From: Trebouxia sp. TZW2008
Lineage: Eukaryota; Chlorophyta; Trebouxiophyceae; Trebouxiales; Trebouxiaceae
Direction of reading: 5' to 3'
NCBI GenBank assembly: GCA_002118135.1
Contig: BDIU01000062.1
Span: forward strand, 310,001 to 374,000
DNA length: 64,000 bases
Part shown: positions 22,101 through 32,599 of the stretch, piece after piece
How positions within the stretch are numbered: position 1 is the stretch's first letter
How the letters are laid out: each line of letters starts with the position of its first letter
Program-made: the position numbers and the translations under genes
Notes under the pieces: model-generated
The model's input: only the letters and a program-made list of their open reading frames with translations
What the model was told of the DNA's origin: nothing
The model's database searches: none

Positions 22101-24902
22101 CCTGGCTACTCTGCTCATGTACACACATCTGTTGCTGAAGAGCTACAGGAATGCAACAAAATGCTAGCTAGCATTGATGTGCAGAGCGTCAAAGCTTTGC
22201 CTACGATTGAGAAAGGCTTCATGCTGGAACTGTCTAAAGGCAGCTGAAGGGGTTGCTTGCCTGATCACAAGTGCGTCTGAAGCTGGCGTAGGCATGGACA
22301 ATTCACAAGTGTCAACGCTCGACACTAGACTTGGCTAAAGTCAGCTTGAAGGGGGTGCTTGCTGAGGGTCAAGCCTATGCAGCCCTGAGCCGAGTGTGTT
22401 TTGATGAAAGGCCAACGAATGCTGCTCCCAATGCAAGCTGTGTGCATTCAGCTGCTTGATTGCTTGGTTTCAGGTGCCTCTCAAGTTGGCGTGGGCACTG
22501 ACTATTCACAAGTGCCAGGGCTTGACGCTAGACTTAGCCAAAGTCAGCCTGAAGGGAGTTTTTGCTGAGGGTCAAGCCTATGTGGCCCTCAGCCGAGTGC
22601 GCTCCCTTGAAGGATTGCAGATTTTGGATTGCTCTCCAAACTGTGTCAAGGTGTGGCAGCCATGCATACCTGGACAAAACGCTGAGACGCTTGCTGTGCG
22701 CTTACTGTAACACATGCATGACAGGCAGAGTAGGCGGCTGTTAATGCAGCCTAGCCGTTTCTGAGCAAGCTTCAGCATGATGTTGAGGGGGTTGCTTTTC
22801 ATGTGGTGCGTCAATGGGGGCTGCTTGAAGGGCTGCAGATCTTGGACTGCTCCCCAAGCTGTGTTAAGATAATGCGACCTTGCAGGTCAGGGTCAGTAAA
22901 AAATACAAGGCTAGAACCAGTTTTGCATAGGCTGCAGTGGTGACAGACATTGTAGGCAGTCACATGTGAAATGTTGGCGCTGTCACAGACTCATCTGTGA
23001 ATGTTTTGCAGGTCAGCGCAATTGTGCAGAGATTCTATGAGGGCCTGTTGCACGGCAAGGAGTACACAGACAGCTGCTGGGAGGAGTGGAAGAACAATCA
23101 CCCGGCTGAGCTGGCTGCCAAGGGGGGTCACCAGGGGAATGCTGCGGGGACTGGGAGGGGCAACTGCTTCAAGTGAGCAGCAAATTGCTTTCATGAACCA
23201 ATCGTTTTAAATAATGATGAAGTAGTATTGAACACCGTCTATGTCACACGTGCCCAAGGGGGGCACACTAGGGGTTTACTGGGGTGGGGAGGGGGGCGGA
23301 GCTGGCACAGGCAACTGAATCAAGTGAGCGACAACATATGTGCAATATTCCTGTCAGCCCTCTCACAAGATTTGGCAGTGATGTACACAATGCATACCTT
23401 GTATACAGACCTTGGTCCCCGAGGAAACAGCTGAAAGATTGCTCTATTTGCGTGCGTTCCCATTGTTTCCTGAAATTGCAGTTGTAGAAGGCAGAAATCC
23501 GTTTAAACTTGCTCACAAAAACCATTGAGTGTCACAGCCACAGTGAGCTACAGTGTCAGCTCTTCCTCATGCATGCTTGAGCAGCCATGCTGCCTAAGCC
23601 CAGGCAAGCAAAGCAGACGTCTTGACAAGGCGTGACTTTCCAAAACAACGCTACTTTGGATGTTGAGTCGGCTGTTCAGGCCAACAACGGCTTTGCCTCT
23701 TCACACTCTATCTTGTAGTGCTTGTTTGACTGTGATCAGCGTGTATATATATGGTAAACCACGTGATCATTCACCCAAATAAATATTAGTAGTCATGTCT
23801 AGACTTTCCAGCAAGAGTGCTAGTTGTGTGTCGCACAAGTCTTGTCTGGCCAGGCTGGCTTGTTCTGAGCGTCACGGAATGGATGTCTAATGGTCAAACT
23901 TACCAAGGTCAGACAAAACAATGTCGTTCCAGATCTTTCTAGGCCGATCTGGGTGATTGAAGCCTTTGACTTGACCAAACAACATGACCTTGGGTAGTCT
24001 ATTGTCTAACATCCTGCATTCACCCAAAACCCACTTGACATCTACAGATGTGGGCAGCCAGGGCACTGGGCCAATCAGTGTCCAGGGGCAACACCGTCTC
24101 AAGGTACCGGGCCGTCCCAGGAAGCGCCCTCCTCACAGCGCAGGTTTACTAACCCATACAGCAGCAGCAACAGGGGCAGGGGGAGGGCAGGTATGACAAC
24201 TGCCAGGGCTTCTGGCTCTGCATCATCTGGCAGATCAGGGGCTTCCGGCATTGGCTCCTTCTTCAACAGAGGACAGGGCAGGTGAGAGGAGCTGTGTCGA
24301 GTTACATACTTGCTGATTGAGTCTTGTTAACAGCTGAGTGCATCATACTAGCAACATGTCAATCTGCGCATGCTTTGGAGCAGCTCAATTTGTCATGTCA
24401 GATTGTGAAGTTGTCACTTTTGCTTGCTTGCACACGGTTCAGTCGTGCTCCAGATCCTATCATGATGTGCGCCAATTCAGGTTGCTTTGCAGAACACAGA
24501 AGGCATGCATTCTGCACATTTTCTGTATGCTGCAAGATTCTGCAACATTGCTGAGCATTATCTGCCTTTTTTGAGAATTGCAATCATCCAGCTAATGACA
24601 ACGCTGTTGTTGCCCAGATGCTGTGCCACAACTATGCTCTTGTGCTTATGCAAATGCCATTTGCTCAGCTTGTTGCTTCTGTCTGCGGATAATCGGTAGC
24701 AGCTCAAAACATGCCAGCGGCAGGCGCATCGTGCCACCATACATAGTGCATCAAAATTTCAATTGTGATTAAAGCTAGTTTGGCTTGCAGGGCAAGTCCT
24801 GGTGGTAGAGGCTCTGGTGGTCGTGTGGCTGCAGCAGGCACCTCTCTGTGCTTCAAGTGCAATCAGCCTGGCCACTGGGCTTCCAATTGTCCCAATCGAT
24901 GA
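16116..24902 (+). CDS. PIF1: PIF1-like DNA helicase with C-terminal CCHC zinc knuckle
   Basis: SF1B helicase. Exons: 16116-16397, 16489-16552, 16673-16893, 17548-17681, 18027-18150, 18617-18823, 19587-19730, 20042-20146, 20858-20979, 21772-21886, 22474-22650, 23012-23172, a Gly/Ser-rich linker including 24207-24281, and 24791-24902. Motifs in order: Q-like ([12 protein letters not shown]), Walker A ([11 protein letters not shown]), VTAATGIAA with TLHS, Walker B (LIVDEISM), [55 protein letters not shown], the 1B motif [14 protein letters not shown] ([13 protein letters not shown]) and YVALSRVRS. The N-terminus is acidic/Ser-rich with a KRRR basic patch. The last exon encodes [15 protein letters not shown], a complete CX2CX4HX4C knuckle. 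Two introns use GC donors (16553, 19731). Many exons have extra copies alongside. The family unwinds DNA, G-quadruplexes or mtDNA; the knuckle suggests added nucleic-acid binding. Linker splicing between 23172 and 24207 is unresolved. Confidence 0.88.
17430..17540 (-). repeat. Dispersed ~115-bp element (in helicase intron)
   Basis: On the minus strand it carries the core CCTGTCTCGCCAGGC plus an upstream GCTAGGTGTGTGTGG box, matching copies near 2500, 8900, 23790 and 58830. It ends only a few bases from the Walker B exon acceptor. An imperfect AAATAGTATTACTATTT palindrome lies at its AT-rich end. Confidence 0.65.
18287..18356. repeat. (CATC/TGTC) tetranucleotide-like array in helicase intron
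   Basis: Irregular CATCTGTC/CGTC units. The Asp/Arg/Gly-rich open frames on the minus strand come from this array. Confidence 0.7.
18824..19190 (+). repeat. Three extra copies of the helicase [12 protein letters not shown] exon
   Basis: Copy 2 is open: an acceptor ACACAG at 18883, then 105 nt (18884-18988) encoding [20 protein letters not shown] and on through LKALQGEE, then a GTATGG donor. It is phase 0 at both ends, 165 bp after the original. Copy 3 (about 19018-19075) is degenerate with stops. Copy 4 (about 19130-19188, [19 protein letters not shown]) is open with a GTAGGC donor. Confidence 0.88.
19416..19485 (+). repeat. Upstream copy of the helicase [11 protein letters not shown] exon
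   Basis: With a TGTGCAG acceptor it encodes [16 protein letters not shown], matching [16 protein letters not shown] at 19587. It diverges after about 23 codons and reads on to GSSNML. It could serve as an alternative exon start but lacks the rest of the domain. Confidence 0.85.
21300..21660 (+). repeat. Three upstream copies of the helicase [11 protein letters not shown] exon
   Basis: Copies start near 21307, 21495 and 21572. The last encodes [18 protein letters not shown] and then runs into a CTG expansion (about 21625-21645). The functional copy is 21772-21886. The intervening intron, including a fragment of the dispersed element (GACAGGACTT at about 21410 and 21690), is duplicated with it, giving a repeat unit of about 200-270 bp. 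Confidence 0.85.
22200..22400 (+). repeat. Upstream decayed copies of the helicase motif V/VI exon
   Basis: From 22267 the frame reads VRLKLA, a TAG, then [20 protein letters not shown] and AYAALSRVC, a copy of the exon at 22474-22650 broken by one stop and lacking its 3' third. An even older fragment (CTAAAGGCAGCTGAAGGGG) lies near 22235. A third copy of the exon's end lies downstream at about 22765-22880 ([17 protein letters not shown]). Confidence 0.85.
23225..23335 (+). repeat. Decayed copy of the helicase Gly-rich exon end
   Basis: GCCCAAGGGGGGCACAC and GGGGTGGGGAGG resemble the 3' end of the exon at 23012-23172 ([19 protein letters not shown]), followed by the duplicated donor context AAGTGAGC. 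The frame is lost. Confidence 0.6.
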
Positions 24903-25577
24903 AAGCAAGGGAAAACAAGGAGGAATATCTATGCCGTTGTTTGCCATAATGGGAGCCTCTGTGAGCGAGGCAGCTTGGGATATGGGACAATTGATGATCG
25001 CACCATGAGTCTCTGGGTCACAGCAGCTTTAGAAAGTCCAGTCTCTAGCTCTGCAACTGCCTGTCACAGCGCTTGTTGGTGCATTCTTGACAGCTTGATC
25101 AGTTGAAAGCAGCTGAGATTGTATGGTCAGCAAGATCTTAGTCTGCAGTAAGCGACCAAAGTAGCAGCTGACGTTTAAGATGGTAGCTGTATGCTTCCAG
25201 CAAGCTGTTTGTTTTGCAGGGTCTAACAATTGTTTGATTTTCTGGTGCTGTACAGTGAGGCTTTGTTGCTAAGCCTAATGAGTGCACTGACTATTTGATT
25301 AACTTTGCTACGATATGTTCGCAATGCATCAGAGCACAAGGGTAGTAATGTTGACGCCTCCTCTGCATGCCTGTGATAAGCCTCGACTTCGACATTGCCC
25401 AGACTGACCAGCACACGGCAAGAAGAGCCTTGCATGCCTGAGGTGCATTTGAGCGTGGATTTCGTCATGTTCCAAACAGCTGCACTCGGTATCCTTACAA
25501 CCCTCTCAGACAACATCACAAGACAGCAACAGACACCTGGTCCAAAGATCAGCCGACAGACACCAAACTAGGCCGCT
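24903..25577. other. Convergent intergenic region
   Basis: Helicase (+) and transporter (-) 3' ends face each other here. No gene or convincing repeat was recognised; it should hold both polyadenylation regions. Confidence 0.4.
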
Positions 25578-28500
25578 CTAGTCTTCCAGAGGTTGCTTGA
25601 AAGAGGCACTTTGCTGCAAGGCCTGCTTGAAGGATGTTTGGCCTATGAGAACTTGCAGGCGGGTTGTGTCCTTCCTCACTAGCCTGCGCCCCTTCTGCAC
25701 AGCCGCACAATGCACGTCAGCCACGAAATGCACGTCAGACACAAGACGCATGCCAGTCATTGCGATGCGCAGCAGCCACTGACCAAGACATATGAGCTTG
25801 CCCCAGGCAGCCTGTGACAGCGCGCATTTGTGCCCAAAACTCACAGCTGCTGACAGCATGCTTTGAATCTGAAGGGGTACAACATGAACAAAACCTGATG
25901 CAGCACAAAGGGCTTGCTGCAAAGATGTTGCTCACGCACAGATAGCAACAAAGCAAGGGAATGAACATATGTTCAAGAGCAGCACCGGCACACCTTATGT
26001 GTGGCAGTGAGCCATGTGATGCCACCAGCTGTGCCCACAGCTGCACTGCAAGCTGTCCAGCCATTAAGGCAGCTGTGGGGTGAAGCTGAGCGACAGAAAA
26101 GTGCTCCTGTCAGCAACGACACTGTGCCGCCTCTGATGGCATTCACCAGGGCTACCCCAACTGCCCCCTCATAGCGGTACACCAGCCCTTGCACCCAGCT
26201 GCACAACACATGGTCTCATGCTCTGAAAGACTGTTGATAATTCTGATCTACAATCGCATTGCCATGTTATTTACTGTCTGGTCTTCATGAGATACCATTT
26301 ATCAATTGATGGGTTGGCCTTGGGTCTTGACAAACTGCAGATTCTCCAGGAAGCCAGGCAATGCAGTGCAGCAACTTGTATGTGCTGCAAGACGCATAGA
26401 AAAGCATACAAAAGTCAGCCAAGGCAACCAAATGCAGCTTTTTCTGACCTGACACTGGGTTACTTATTGTGCGTCAAATTATGGTTTGGCAGTGAGAGTG
26501 TCTTGATCAGCAGAGTTAGGCACATGGAAGATGCGCATTGTGAAAGTGTTTGCTGGTGGTTGGCATGCTGAATGTAGCTGCACACTCCCCTGCGCTGCTT
26601 CTACTTGCAGGGGCTGCCATGAGGCTTGAATGTAATGCCTCAGACTTTTTTTTCTACAGTTCCCAACTGTATATAGACTACCAGGTTCAGCGTTTGAGCA
26701 TTGCAATGGCAAACAAAGGCGTCAGGCAGGAAGAGTATGCACCTGTGGACATGGAACAGGGCTCCAAACGCCAGCAGCAGGGAGATTGCAAACACTGGAG
26801 AGGTGTTGTGCTTGGCCATGTGCGATGCCACCAAGGTGTTCCACTGAGGCAAGGTCCACATGAGCTGATACAAGGTGTTTAACGCAAGACCTGTAGACAT
26901 CAGACAGGTAAGCTTAGCTCGCTGCTCGGTCAATGTTGGCAATGTCCTGGCAACTTGACAGGCAGAACAGCACAATGTGTGCAGTATGAGACAAAACGGA
27001 GGTCGAGGCTTCCAATCAAGCTTGCAAATACTGCCTCAATCACAGAGCAGCAACGATGCAAGAATTGCCTTCTATGACAAACATGGTTGGTGCCTTGCAG
27101 ATCTAGCGCCCATGCTGCTCGGAGAAGTGATGCTTGTCATCATAGGCGTCCAACTGAAGGCATTGGTGAGCTCTGCATAATGGACATGATAGCAGAAAAG
27201 GTGGCGCACTTTGTGACTTTGACCTCACCAATCTTAGCTGTGTAGAACATGACTTCGCTGTGCGTTGGTGTGGGCCCTTCTGAGCGCACCAGCAAGTCAT
27301 AGGACACACCCAGAAAGCTGTAGGATAGGGATGACAGCAGCATGAAAGCTGCACCCAGCAGCTTAAGTGACAAGCTTGATGGGGCGAGCGCTGGGGCTGT
27401 GGTCAAGCCTGCAGCTAGAGCTGGTTCCGGAGCAAAGCCTTGCAGAGTGAGACCCAGACAAACTGTTGCGACCTGTATCGACATAGTTTGTCAGACGCAG
27501 ACTTCCAAGGCCAAACTGTTGCAAAATCACAAGCTTAGTGATGTAGGTGCTGAGGCAGTGATCAGCCTGCAGCTGGAGCTGGTTCCGGAGCAAAGCCTTG
27601 CAGGGCAAGACCCAGGCACACTGTTGCAACCTGCAACACAGGTGACGCCTTGCATGAAGAGGATTTGATGTCGTACGGTGATTGTATGCTTCACAAAGTC
27701 TCAGGCTCCTTCTGCTGACAGAAGCTTGCGTTATGACGCCAATAGGGGAGACTTGTTCCTGTTTATTTTAAACGCTTCACACAAGTCCAGGCTGCTGCTG
27801 CTGCTCACAGAGGCTGCTGTGACGCTTGGTGGTATTGTTTTGCTTCCCTGTCTCACTCCTGTGCCAGTTGTTGAGTCACAATGACTGCTGAGGATGCTGT
27901 GGCATGTGTGATACTTTGCTGAGAATCCTGTGCGTCCAATGTCACCAGCAGTATGTGTATATATTGGAAAGACTGCTGCATCACAGCTGTATCCTTTACA
28001 GAGCACAAGCAAAATAATGAAAGCACTGGCCACCTCAGGCCAAAGTGGCAGGCCAAATATGCATCAGCATACAGGAGCAGATGGCGGCATGACAGCAGCA
28101 TGACAGAGCGTGACTAAGCAGACTGATGGTGGCTACATTTCACCTTGAGCTGTACTGAAGCAAGATGAGACATGTTGCATTGCTGAATACGATCATGAAA
28201 GTGGCAAGCCGTTCAATCAGCAGCAAGCACAGGGAAAAAGCTTACCCCAGACATGTGCCTCACTGTCAAGCGCCGACCAAGCAGAACATAGCTCATTGCA
28301 GCAGTGAAGACCTGCTGAGTGCCTGCTAAGATCAAGGCAGCCTTTGTTGCACCACAGAAGGCGACTCCAAGGCAGTTGGCTGCATATGCAAAGACATCTG
28401 CCAGGCCGATGATGGCCATCAGAACATACTGCTCTCTGGTGTGATTTGTCTTGGCTGGATCAGATCTTGCAGCAAGGCAAGCTCCAAAGTAGATGGCGCC

Positions 28501-28888
28501 ATACTTGATCCAGGCTAAAATCTGCACCGAGCTGTCAGCAACGTCCTGGGAATACAGACCCAACAAAAAGGTCAGCCAGCTAGTGTAGATCACACGGCAA
28601 GCCTGAAATGTACCTCACCTGATCAGCAATGAACTGGTTCAGCACAACCATAGCTGTCCCTGTTGCCAGCAAGCCGACCAAAGGTGCCTCTCTGCGGAGT
28701 ATTCTGCCATACCGAGACTGCTGTTTGGACTTGGTTTTGGAATAGGTCGCGAACGGTGACTCGCTTGCACTTGCAGTCGCTGTCACAGCAACAGCATCGT
28801 CGGCAAATTTTCCCTCCTGGCTGCCTTGGAAGGATCGACGTTTGGCTTTCTGCTGATCAGTCGGGGGAAGCGGGGGTTTGCCCGACAT
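25578..28888 (-). CDS. SLC35/DMT-type nucleotide-sugar-like transporter
   Basis: Six phase-consistent exons on the minus strand: 28619-28888, 28246-28545, 27229-27472, 26743-26890, 25994-26198 and 25578-25868, giving about 485 aa. A basic cytosolic N-terminus (KAKRRSF, KTKSKQQSRYGRILRR) precedes about ten hydrophobic segments, such as PLVGLLATGTAMVVLNQF, VLMAIIGLADVFAYAANCLG and LKLLGAAFMLLSSLSYSFLG. SYSFLGVSYDLL, TLYQLMWTLPQW and YEGAVGVALVNAIRG fit the SLC35/UAA-like branch of the drug/metabolite transporter superfamily, which exchanges nucleotide sugars across Golgi or ER membranes. Substrate cannot be told from the sequence. The C-terminal 97-codon exon is hydrophilic, Lys/Arg-rich and less certain. 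The intron at 27473-28245 contains a duplicate of the start of exon 3. The gene is divergent from CSN4 across about 340 bp. Confidence 0.8.
27570..27640 (-). pseudogene. Decayed duplicate of transporter exon 3 start
   Basis: On the minus strand a TTGCAG acceptor is followed by VATVCLGLALQGFAPEPAPAAG and a stop. The true exon (ending at 27472) begins VATVCLGLTLQGFAPEPAL. It lies about 155 bp upstream in the gene, with the same phase and an intact acceptor. Confidence 0.85.
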
Positions 28889-29231
28889 TCAAGCTGAACG
28901 AATGCAGCAAAGCCACCGCCTCCTGCTCCGGGTTTTCAATTGATGGATCTGCATAACACGAATGCAAGCAGGAAGTCTATGTAGAAGCTGAACAAGATCC
29001 CTCAGGCAGCGAGCAGGCAGTTGAAGAAGATGAATGCTTACAGCGTCTCTTGAGCAGTCGGAGCAGAGACAGCTTCTGCAGCGAGATTTATTGCACGTCG
29101 GAACCGCAGCGTCACCTTTGTTTGCCCCGATGTAGCCTGAACTCCAGTGACCGTACCAGCAGCGTCCCAGTGCCTGTTCAGCTTCAGCTACAACTGATCA
29201 GTCCTGCACTCACACTGTTGATCTGAACAGT
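28889..29231. promoter_or_regulatory. Divergent promoter, transporter / CSN4
   Basis: About 340 bp separate the two start codons. Local CpG content is raised compared with the introns. No TATA-like box was identified. Confidence 0.5.
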
Positions 29232-31910
29232 ATGTCTGGCTTGAATGCCATTGCTGCTCAGCCAGACCAGAAACATAAAATTGAACAGTACAAGATCGCT
29301 TTGCAGCAAGCAATCAGCAGCGGGAACGTCAAAGACTGTCATGACTTTGCTTCCCACAGTAAGACCTCAGTGTATGTGCGCGTGTCAGATATTCTCAAGG
29401 TCATTCGCAGCCATGCAGATTCCTTTGCTGCTGCAGTCTTATCAGATAATGTGCCCTTGGTCGTCAGCAGGCAGTTGCTCACTGTCTTTGCTCAGGAGCT
29501 CTCAAAGCTACCGCCAGCAAGCCATAAAGAAGTTGCAGAAGGGTAGGTATCAAGCTGTGTGAAAATTTGTGCCAAATCAGACTGGTCAAGTGGACCAACA
29601 ACTGACTTCGTGCAGCTTGCTTGAGAAAATCCAACCCAGAGTTGTAAGCTATGAAGAGCAAGTCACAACTGTCAGGGAACAGCTGGCTGGTCTGCTTGAA
29701 CAAGAGGAAGAGTGGTCCAAGGCAGCGCAGACACTTGCTGGCATTGATTTGGACTCTGGTGAGCGTCCTGTTTGTTGCAAGCTCATTCTTGTGTGCACAC
29801 TTTGTGACACCAGCTCGCACAAGTCCCATCACAGTCGTGCAGTTGGTTATACAGGCTTGTTCATTTGCTGGGAGGTGGTGCATTCAGCTGACTGAAGTTC
29901 ACTCGCAGCATGCTGCAATTGCTGCCTGCTGTCGATGCCGTTTGACTGCCGCTTTTACAAAGTCTGTGGCTTAATGCATGCTGCAGGCATGCGCATGGTG
30001 GATGCCGAGTATAGGCTCAAGAAGCACATCAAGATTGCCATGCTGTATCTTGAGGATGACGACGCAGGCAATGCCGAAACATTCATTAAGAAAGCTGCGT
30101 CCTTGATCACTGGCACCAAGGTGAGCACAACAAGTGAAAAAGATTTGCAGCAGGCCAAGACAATTTGGACGATTGCCAGCAACAGTTTACATAGATAGAA
30201 AAGGGGTTTGACGTCCCATGAATCTGCAACGCTCTGATTTTCCGTCCATGCCACAGGCAATCAGCTTGCCAAATGTATGATGGCTCCTGACCTGGCAGCT
30301 GAGCTAATAACCTATGACAGGGCATCATGCCTTCACATAAATGCAATCAAGTTTGCCGCTGGAAACACGTCATATTGCCAATAGGGGTGTTATGTAAGTT
30401 GTGCTCCACTGCAGAACTTTGGGCTGGAGCTGCAGTACAAGACTTGCTATGCCAGAGTGCTGGACAACAAACGCAAGTTCCTTCAGGCTGCCACCCAATT
30501 CTATGAACTTAGCCAGATTGAGAATGTGCGCGGTGGTCAACAGCATGTAAGCACCCTGCGCCCTCTCTGCTACGGCGTCAACTCCAGCATCTAGCATCAT
30601 ATGCATGCGTCCTGGGAAAAGGGATTCAAACGAACCCATGATTTCTGCAGAGAGGCAACCGTCTGCAGCATGGCTAACATACCTTCCGTCTGCGTCGCCC
30701 AGCCTCAACTCAATCAGAGCTTTACAAATGAGCAGATTCCATCAAAGTGGCTCTATACACAACTGTAACAGAGCTCAAGCCCAGTGAATGCGTCTTCATA
30801 GGTGTCAGAGCAAGACTTGCTGCAAGCTCTGGCGTCTGCCGTAACCTGCTGCATCTTGGCATCTGCTGGTCCACAGAGGTCGCGAGTCTTGGCAAATCTG
30901 TACAAGGATGCGCGCAGCAGAAGCCTGCCAGTCTTTCCATTTCTGGAGAAAGTATACCTGGAGCGAATTCTCCAACATGCAGAGGTAACTTACATGCCAT
31001 GCGTTTGCAATCAAACAGCTCGTCATGTTGTATGCATTGCTGCAAATGCTCAACATGCATCCAAGTGCATTTGCTTGTGACTGAGCATTGACCATGCAGC
31101 AAAGTGCTTTGCTGCTAATCTTGAGCGGCGTTTGATGCAGCATCACTTCCCGACCTATGAATGAAGTCACTGTACGTCCCACAGAGTCACTGCTAATCTT
31201 GAGCTGGCATCGCATGATCTGTCAAACTGCAACATTTCTCGTACACTCAGCACGTCATGGCCTGTTGAGCCAAGCATGTTTTGCAGGTGGACACCTTCTC
31301 AAAGCAGCTGAAGCCTCACCAATGTGCCATCACTTCTGACGGTACAACTGTCCTAGTGCGTGCTGTCATTGAGCACAACCTAGCAGCAGCTAGCAAGCTG
31401 TACAACAATATATACTTCACTGAGCTGGGGCAGCTTCTGGATTGTTCGCCTGACAAGGCAGAAAGCATCGCCTCCAAGATGGTCATGGAAGATCGGCTCA
31501 AGGTACAGCATTGATATGGCTTATACAATTCACATGCATGCTGCCAACGTATTTCTATCACATCGGTGATGCATATGCTGCTGCTGGCATGTGTTCAGAG
31601 TGCTTTTGTCAAGTGCTGCGTCAGCCCAGACCTGGCTTGTGTCCTTGTGCCTGATCAACAAACATGTTGTTGCTGTGATGCAGCATGCACAAGCAGTGCT
31701 AGATCTGAATATACACAGAGGGACAGGTTGGTCAATCATGCGTTGTGCTCTGTGCTGCAGGCAACAATTGATCAAGTGGATGGATTGATGTTCTTTGATG
31801 GTAGATCAGAGCAGCTGCTGCAATGGGATTCTCAGATCCAAGGTGTCTGCAATCAGCTCAACACCATTGTTGACAACATCATCAGCAGGGATGTTGCCAT
31901 GCAAGCCTGA
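29232..31910 (+). CDS. CSN4: COP9 signalosome complex subunit 4
   Basis: Exons 29232-29358, 29437-29542, 29616-29758, 29987-30120, 30415-30525, 30802-30984, 31287-31502 and 31761-31910 (TGA) join in frame to about 389 aa, the usual CSN4 size. Recognisable blocks: [70 protein letters not shown] with [13 protein letters not shown], and the PCI/winged-helix part [14 protein letters not shown]...[15 protein letters not shown], then [14 protein letters not shown]. The CSN complex removes NEDD8 from cullins and so controls cullin-RING ubiquitin ligases; CSN4 is a PCI scaffold subunit in nucleus and cytosol. The start is the first ATG of the conserved N-terminus. Unlike its neighbours this gene shows no obvious exon copies. 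The donor after exon 5 (GTGCGC) is the weakest junction. Confidence 0.95.
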
Positions 31911-32599
31911 GGCACAAGCAATGACAATGCAATGGTCAGAGCAGGATGCATGCCCAGAAAATCAGAGCTCAACCTCGCTTGCGTTGGGCCCCTCACATTC
32001 CATGAACACTTGCTGATCTGCTAGGAATTTGTGCAAGACTAGCAATGGTTCTGTGAAATGGTTCATGTCTTGCTCCAATGCTTTCTGTGAACAACCTTCA
32101 GTGACAGGAATCAGATGTCTGGCTTCTTGCGTAGAGCTCTGCCGCGGCACAGATCACCAACGCTGACCTTGGCAGTGACAGCAAAAAGCGTGTTGTGTGC
32201 ACAAGCTTGAGGTGACGCCTTACAGGGCTCAGTGACGCAGACTCTTGCAGAGTGATGCTGTAAAAGCACTGAGCGTCATCAGCAGACTTGGAGTTGATGG
32301 GGCCAGTTTTGCGCAGTACGACTCTGTTGTCAATCCTTGCTTGCAAATCCAGCAAAAGGCTGCAAGCAGAGCTGCAACGGTGGCTTTTGGCAATTCCTGT
32401 ATGGAGCATGGCTCCATAACAGAAGATGAAACGTTGCATGCTGTATTACTGAGCAACCCTAGCCGCTTGATCACAGGCTGTGCCAATGCAGTGCGGACTC
32501 GCATGTCAGATTAGCGTACGATGGGGTTGTCGTTGATATTGACTGAGCTGAAGCACTGCCGCTAATTCACCGGGTCGTTGACACCCCGAAAGTAACGGC
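31911..32599. other. Intergenic region CSN4-NAA15, no gene seen
   Basis: It contains only short open frames without family likeness. The last about 80 bp before 32600 are CpG-rich and probably carry the NAA15 promoter and 5' UTR. Confidence 0.45.
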
